Shown here: one piece after another, positions 59,542-64,000 of the stretch | How the letters are laid out: each line of letters opens with the position of its first letter | Numbering within the stretch: position 1 is the stretch's first letter | Assembly (NCBI GenBank): GCA_027422505.1 | Contig: JAPQWV010000005.1 | Coordinates: 10,979,501 to 11,043,500, forward strand | Length of the DNA: 64,000 nucleotides | Reading direction: 5' to 3' | Source of the DNA: Craterostigma plantagineum | Lineage: Eukaryota > Streptophyta > Magnoliopsida > Lamiales > Linderniaceae | Notes under the pieces: model-generated | The model's database searches: none | The model's input: only the letters and a program-made list of their open reading frames with translations | Told to the model about the DNA's origin: nothing | Translations under genes and position numbers: made by a program

Positions 59542-60180
59542 TATTTGACCATCACTCGTCCGGATATTGATTATTCAGTGAATACTGTCAGCCAATTCCA
59601 ACAGCGACCTACTACAGAATATTTCAGGCTGTCAAACGTATTTTGAGGTATCTTAAGGGCACACTTGGTTTTGGTATATCATTTTCGCCCGGTCCACCTG
59701 ATATCCTTGGATATTCTAATACGGATTGGGCCCGTTGCATAAACACTAGAAGCTCGACTTATGGATATTCAATTTTTATTGGTCCTAACCTCGTATCATG
59801 GAGCGCAAAGAAACAACATACAGTGTCTCGTCCAGCTGTGAATCTGAGTACCGGGCCCTTGCCAATACTTCTGCAGAACTTATGTGGGTTTGTAATCTTT
59901 TAAGGATCTTCACGCTCTACCCTATATGCCTCCAGTTCTCCTTACTGACAATAGAAGTTCATTATTTCTCACTCAGAATCCTGTCTCACACAAGCGCGCG
60001 AAGCACATTGACATCGACTGTCATTTCGTACGTGAACTAGTTGAAAATGGTCGCCTACTGACACGCTTTGTTCCTTCTTCGCTACAGATTGCAGACATAT
60101 TCACGAAGAGCCTTCCTCGTCCGCTGTTTGAGATGTTCCGATCCAAGCTTCGCGTTTCCCTCGATCCCTCCGCTTGCGGG
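59542..60180 (+). pseudogene. Copia #7 RNase H, frameshifted
   Basis: RYLKGTLGFGISFSPG and GYSNTDWARC give the first acidic site. SSCESEYRALANTSAELMW is in a second frame, and VLLTDNRSSLFLTQNP, KHIDIDCHFVREL and IADIFTKSLP in a third. Stops or shifts occur at 59541, 59640, 59830 and 59905. It ends close to the G-rich purine tract. Confidence 0.88.
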
Positions 60181-60190
60181 GGGGGGGGGG
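60178..60190 (+). promoter_or_regulatory. Copia #7 polypurine tract (G13)
   Basis: Thirteen consecutive G residues lie immediately before the 3' LTR. This is unusually pure for a polypurine tract. Confidence 0.8.
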
Positions 60191-60373
60191 TGTTAGCGAT
60201 AATCAAGCAATTATTGATTGAGATAATCAAGCAATAATTGATTAAGTTATCTATGTAATTGATTGAGTTATTTATGTCCGATATTATCTTCTTAATTTAC
60301 GTTGGTCTCGTACTCTATATATTATTCGATGTAATTGCATTCAGTCATTAAGCAAAATTATCTTAGCTTAACA
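60191..60373 (+). repeat. Copia #7 3' LTR
   Basis: 183 bp, TG...CA. Relative to the 5' LTR it has an extra ~21 bp due to a repeated GTTATYTATGT-ATTGATTGA segment. Confidence 0.92.
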
Positions 60374-61257
60374 ATACTCATGCCCGTCAACCATTCGTAT
60401 AAATGCCTATGAGACTTCCATGTAATTTTAATGCAATTGTATGATGGTTTATCTAGCATATTGTGAGTTGAAACGTGGTGGGATCTCATCAACAAGAGGA
60501 AGCGAATAAAGATTTAAGTTTTCGTCAAGGTAAGTGCATAGGGAGCAAGAGCTTGTACGTAGAGTTTTAAATGCGTATTTATGTTTAAATATGATCATGA
60601 CTCGATTGGGCCCGGTTGTACGGCGCTTCTAACGAGGTCATTATGGAAATTTAGTTCTAAAGATTATATGGTTTTGTTTACTCAAACTTCCTTATTAACT
60701 TCTTGATTGTTTAATTTGTGCATAATCCCTCTATATGCATTATGGTTGTGCACGTTTATGTGCTATGTGAATGGATTGAGGCTACTTTGTGGCGTATCGT
60801 TGTGATGAAGTTATGTACTAAGTGATTGGGCTACGATGCGTGAACGTGTGATAAGGGTAGCATTGACCTAGGGGCCAATGTGGGCCGATAAACAACAGCT
60901 CTAGGTCGGAGTGTGTGAGTGGCCAATGGGTCGGTGTGCGTGCGTGGCCGGTAAGAGTGTTGTTGAAAATTATTATGAATGATTTCATACGCATTATGGA
61001 TGTGCACGGGTGATTCATTATGTGAGTGAATTGATACCACTTGCTGTATTTTTGTATTGAGAAATAATATAGCCAAAGTGATCGATTTACGATTGTTGTC
61101 CTGTGACAATGGTATTGTTGATCTAGGGGCCAAGTTGGGCCGAATGATTATCGAAACAATAGCTCTGGGTCGGAGTGTGTGAGCGGCCAATGGGGTCGGT
61201 GTGCGTGCCTGGCCGATAAGAGTATTGTTGATAATCGTTGTATTTGATCGAGTTGAT

Positions 61258-61505
61258 TGATAACTGTCGATATCGATAGTTGTTGATAACTGTCGATAGT
61301 TGTGGATAGTTGCTGATAACTGTCGGTAGTTGTGGATAGTTGCTGATAACTGTCGGTAGTTGTGGAAAGTTGCTGATAACTGTCGATAGTTGTGGATAGT
61401 TGCTGTTAACTGTGGATAGTTGTGGATAGTTGCTGATAACTGTCGATAGTTGTGGATAGTTGCTGATAACTGTTGATAGTTATGGATAGTTGCTGATAAC
61501 GGTTG
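61258..61505 (+). repeat. 30-bp minisatellite in chromovirus LTR
   Basis: About eight tandem units of TGCTGATAACTGTCGATAGT plus TGTGGATAGT, with few substitutions. Confidence 0.92.
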
Positions 61506-62070
61506 ATAATTGTTGGTAATTATTGTGCTTGATTGAGATGATAATAGATGATAGAAATTTGGAAACAGGTAGGTTGACGGGCGAATAACCTACGCTCATT
61601 TTCCTTGTTCGCATTTTATGTGTTTGATTGTGCTACATACACGTTCTTGATTTGCACTTACTGAGTCTTGTTGACTCACTCCCGTTATTTAAATTATTTT
61701 TCAGATACTCTTTCGGGAGGTAAGACTTAGAGGAGGGGATGATGACTGGCTTGTGGTGGAGCATGTGAGGGACGACCTGTGAAGGGCTCAACGATACTAT
61801 AGGACTATATCTTTTGAAATGTATAGCATCATGTGTATAGTTATCGGTGGCTAAATTGGCTAGTATTTTGTGATGCACCTCATACTAATTAGCTTTTTGC
61901 AAACCTCGCCTTTTGACTTGCACATAACCTTATTGATATATAATGTTGAATGCTTAAATTGGGTGTGTTACAATAAGTTTTTATGCTTGTGGATGTTCTT
62001 TGTGTGTGAGCTCGAAAGATTATGTATCCTAATTCATATTGTTGATTTTGTAGCTCCGCAATGTTCTAAA

Positions 62071-62115
62071 TGGGGAACACTAAAGTCATTGCCGCTGTTT
62101 ATGGCCCAAGAAAGG
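62071..62115 (+). pseudogene. RRP41: Captured RRP41 (exosome subunit) exon fragment
   Basis: MGNTKVIAAVYGPRK at 62069-62115 matches a highly conserved segment of exosome RNase PH-like subunit RRP41. It is followed by GTACTTTTTTTC, a donor-like boundary, so it is a genomic exon piece. Only about 15 codons are recognisable, and the rest of the gene is absent. It lies inside the CACTA element, downstream of the chromovirus LTR. Confidence 0.72.
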
Positions 62116-62428
62116 TACTTTTTTTCTTTTTTCAATTGTTGCCTGTGATGATTGCTAGCATTTCTGAAATTAAGTTACCATTCACCAATGAGAGAACATA
62201 TATAGTTTCCTATGTTGTAAAGGGAAAATACATGTTTTTATCTGTTTGTTTGTTTCGAATTGTATATGTCTTCCTTTGGTGAATACTGACCATTTTAATG
62301 AATCTGTAAGAAGTACCCCGGTCGGTGTTTAGACATAATGGTCTGGAGGCTTTTGTTGAGGTTTGTGCCCACAAAAAAGATGTTAATTCTATCACATATA
62401 TTGACCAAATTGCATGTACTTGTCCAGG

Positions 62429-62843
62429 TATATCATGAATGTCAAAGTTACTGATGGAAGTGGGGAGTTGTACCTATCAGTATTCAATCAGCAGGCTGAA
62501 AAGATCATCGGTTGCTTGGCTGATGAACTAATTGTCCTAAGAACTCAGGTTAGTTAGAATTCAGGAAAATTCTTATTTTTTTTCATGCTGTCTGCTATGA
62601 TCATCTTTAAACGAATGAGCTCTTATTTGTTTCTTGAATACTAGGATGGAGACAACTCAGTATTCATTGAAACTGAAGAAGGCAACATGGTTTACACATC
62701 TTTTTCGAGTTAGCATTAATAAGCATGAATACAACAATGAGAAGAGGCAGAGGATCACTGTCAAGGATGTTGCTCCTATAGATTGTGCTACTGAATCTAA
62801 GTTCTTGCTCGATGATGTTTTTCATTATGTTGTCTGCTACTGA
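62429..62843 (+). pseudogene. RPA1: Captured RPA1 (replication protein A large subunit) exons
   Basis: The first exon (62429-62548) reads YIMNVKVTDGSGELYLSVF, then QQAEKIIGCLADEL and VLRTQ, bounded by CTTGTCCAG and GTTAGT. After a ~95-bp intron, the second exon starts at about 62644 with GDNSVF. A one-base shift near 62664 puts KLKKATW, FRVSINKHEYNNEKRQRITV and VAPIDCATESKFLLDDV in another frame. This is the C-terminal OB-fold region of plant RPA70, which binds single-stranded DNA. The shift and missing exons make it a pseudogene. Confidence 0.88.
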
Positions 62844-62994
62844 ATCTAGTTTTTTTTTTATAATTCAGAAGACTTTTTATGTATTTGACATTTAGACAGA
62901 TTTATTATTTAGTGCATTCTCGGTTATTTTGGTTTTCTAATAAGTTTTTTATATATATTTTAAGTAATTAAATAAAAAAAAGAAAATACATCAT

Positions 62995-63260
62995 AGCGAC
63001 TACAATATTGGTCACCAGAAATAGTCGCTAAAATATTCCGACTACGATGCAGGCGACGTGTAATCGGACCATGGCAACTACAACTTTGGTCGCCGTAGTC
63101 GGTAAATTTCCGACTACAATTTGTGGTCGGATGTAGTCGGCCCTCGCGACTAATTACCGACCACGGGCTGGTTAGCGATAAGGCATATAACGACTAATGC
63201 AGTCGCTAAAATTAGTACCGACTACGTTTTCATTGTTAGCGACTACCTTTTGTGGTCGCT
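62995..63260. repeat. CACTA right subterminal repeats
   Basis: GCGACTAC, TAGTCGCT and GTGGTCGCTA repeats mirror the left end. Confidence 0.8.
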
Positions 63261-63284
63261 AAAGAGCCTTTTTTTGTAGTGCAT

Positions 63285-64000
63285 GGACCACAAACATCTG
63301 AAGGAATCAACCAAATTCTGTCCCCTGTGGAGGATTAATTTTTAAGATACACGAGTTCACGACAACGAGAACATTTTCCGAAACTTAACTCGTACCACCT
63401 GGAAGAACATTCGTCTCAGCCAACTATCAAGTCCTTTAGCGCTGGTATGACTTATTATTTATGCACAACTCTAGATAGGGTGATTGTTTTCCACGGAATA
63501 ATAACAAACCAAAACCGATTTACTGTATGCAACATTTACTTGTTTCCGTGGAATATCAGAATGCAACAATAAGAAAACAATGTCAATCATTTGAAAATCT
63601 TCGTTGGGTAAACACCAACCAACCCGAAAATCTTTATTGTTTATCCATTTTGTATAATAATGGAAATTAGTGAACAAAAAGCTATGTAAATGTTGACAGG
63701 AAAAGGCATCAGTCCTAAAATAATGCTATATTTTGTCAATCCACCTTGGAATTCCAGAAAAATAAGTTCCACACTTGACTAAAACATTAGAAAAAAATAT
63801 AGTTTAGAGTGATCGATTGACTGGTTAAAAATAAGATGTATGGGACGCCATTGAATCTAAACATCAATGTCCTTGGTCTTTTTGCTCCCTCGTATGAGTT
63901 AAGACATATTATACATAATCAGCTAAGGCACAACTTCGATCAAGCAAAGGCCATCTCTTGATGCTCTTATCAAGGTATCGATCCTTATGGTTCAAAAAAT
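63285..64000. other. Unassigned sequence
   Basis: No coding region, repeat or element end is recognised in this 716-bp stretch. Confidence 0.4.

Larger units (their letters stand above)
56481..60373 (+). mobile_element. Copia #7 (Ale/Retrofit-like, short LTRs), inactive
   Basis: LTRs at 56481-56642 (162 bp) and 60191-60373 (183 bp) both start TGTTAGCGATAATCAAGC and end TTAGCTTAACA. ATACT flanks both ends (56476-56480 and 60374-60378). A TGGTATCA primer site follows the 5' LTR, and a run of 13 G lies before the 3' LTR. Short LTRs and pol motifs suggest the Ale/Retrofit lineage. About eight frame breaks and a large gag deletion make it dead. Confidence 0.93.
55933..61972 (+). repeat. Chromovirus 3' LTR, interrupted by copia #7 (55933-56480 and 60379-61972)
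   Basis: It starts TGTAACATCCC after a GGAGGGAAGGA purine tract and ends GTGTGTTACA. Joined length is about 2.14 kb. The interior has two direct copies of a segment with GTGTGTGAG.GGCCAATGGG (near 60910 and 61177) and a 30-bp minisatellite. The upstream chromovirus is truncated, so its target duplication is lost. Confidence 0.85.
53409..63281. mobile_element. CACTA (En/Spm-type) transposon, non-autonomous, 9.87 kb
   Basis: It starts CACTACAAAAAAAG and ends CTTTTTTTGTAGTG, which are inverted repeats. CAT lies on both sides (53406-53408 and 63282-63284), the 3-bp duplication typical of CACTA elements. Both ends carry subterminal repeats of AGCGACTAC / TAGTCGCTA type (53428-53700 and 62995-63260). 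No transposase (TNPD or TNPA) was seen. The interior holds a GC-rich block, a truncated chromovirus with a copia nested in its LTR, and fragments of host genes RRP41 and RPA1. Confidence 0.92.

Noticed and set aside
62429..62843. Active host RPA1 gene
   Set aside because: Only two exons are visible, the second is frameshifted, and the piece lies inside CACTA termini.

Overview
This is plant nuclear DNA, most likely from a eudicot, and almost all of it is transposable elements. The evidence is plant-type LINE, Ty1/copia and Ty3/gypsy reverse transcriptases, initiator-Met tRNA primer sites, a CACTA transposon, a Tourist-like MITE, a 5S-derived (Cassandra-like) TRIM, and pieces of plant genes (beta-tubulin exon 1, RRP41, RPA1) carried inside elements. 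No complete host gene, tRNA gene or functional rRNA gene was recognised. Nearly every coding region is broken, so this looks like an old, nested, pericentromere-like repeat cluster. The species cannot be named from what is visible.

Layout. 1-4.5 kb: a decayed L1-type LINE ending in poly(A), sitting inside copia element #1. 4.5-8.5 kb: the 3' part of copia #1, split by a minus-strand gypsy solo LTR with an ATCGA duplication. 6.7-10.7 kb: a ~1.79 kb unit repeated 2.2 times. 10.8-23.0 kb: copia #2 (LTR, primer site, long leader carrying a beta-tubulin exon 1, gag, protease, integrase, RT, RNase H), split near its end by a 2.9 kb solo LTR with a CCTGG duplication. 23.0-28.7 kb: the 3' end of an Angela/Tork-like copia whose LTR holds a gypsy LTR, which holds a near-perfect 381-bp inverted repeat with 5S-like promoters. 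28.7-32 kb: copia #3 on the minus strand. 32-37.3 kb: 5' halves of two more copia elements (#5 and #4) of related families. 37.3-40.2 kb: another copia LTR interrupted by a minus-strand gypsy LTR.

40.5-51.0 kb: a gypsy element with both LTRs and a TGTAC duplication but a ruined interior; its right LTR carries a Tourist-like MITE. It sits in a ~210 bp diverged tandem repeat. 52.2-53.2 kb: an Athila/Tat-like gag remnant. 53.4-63.3 kb: a 9.9 kb non-autonomous CACTA element (CAT duplication) that carries gene fragments and hosts a chromovirus, which in turn hosts a short-LTR copia with an ATACT duplication. 63.3-64 kb: nothing recognised.

The genes do not form a host pathway. What they share is the retrotransposition cycle: gag packages RNA, protease matures it, RT/RNase H copies it from a tRNA primer, and integrase inserts it. 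The points most worth attention are the host DNA captured in the copia #2 leader and in the CACTA element, the 5S-containing palindrome, and a gag stop codon placed just before a splice-acceptor-like site in two copia copies.
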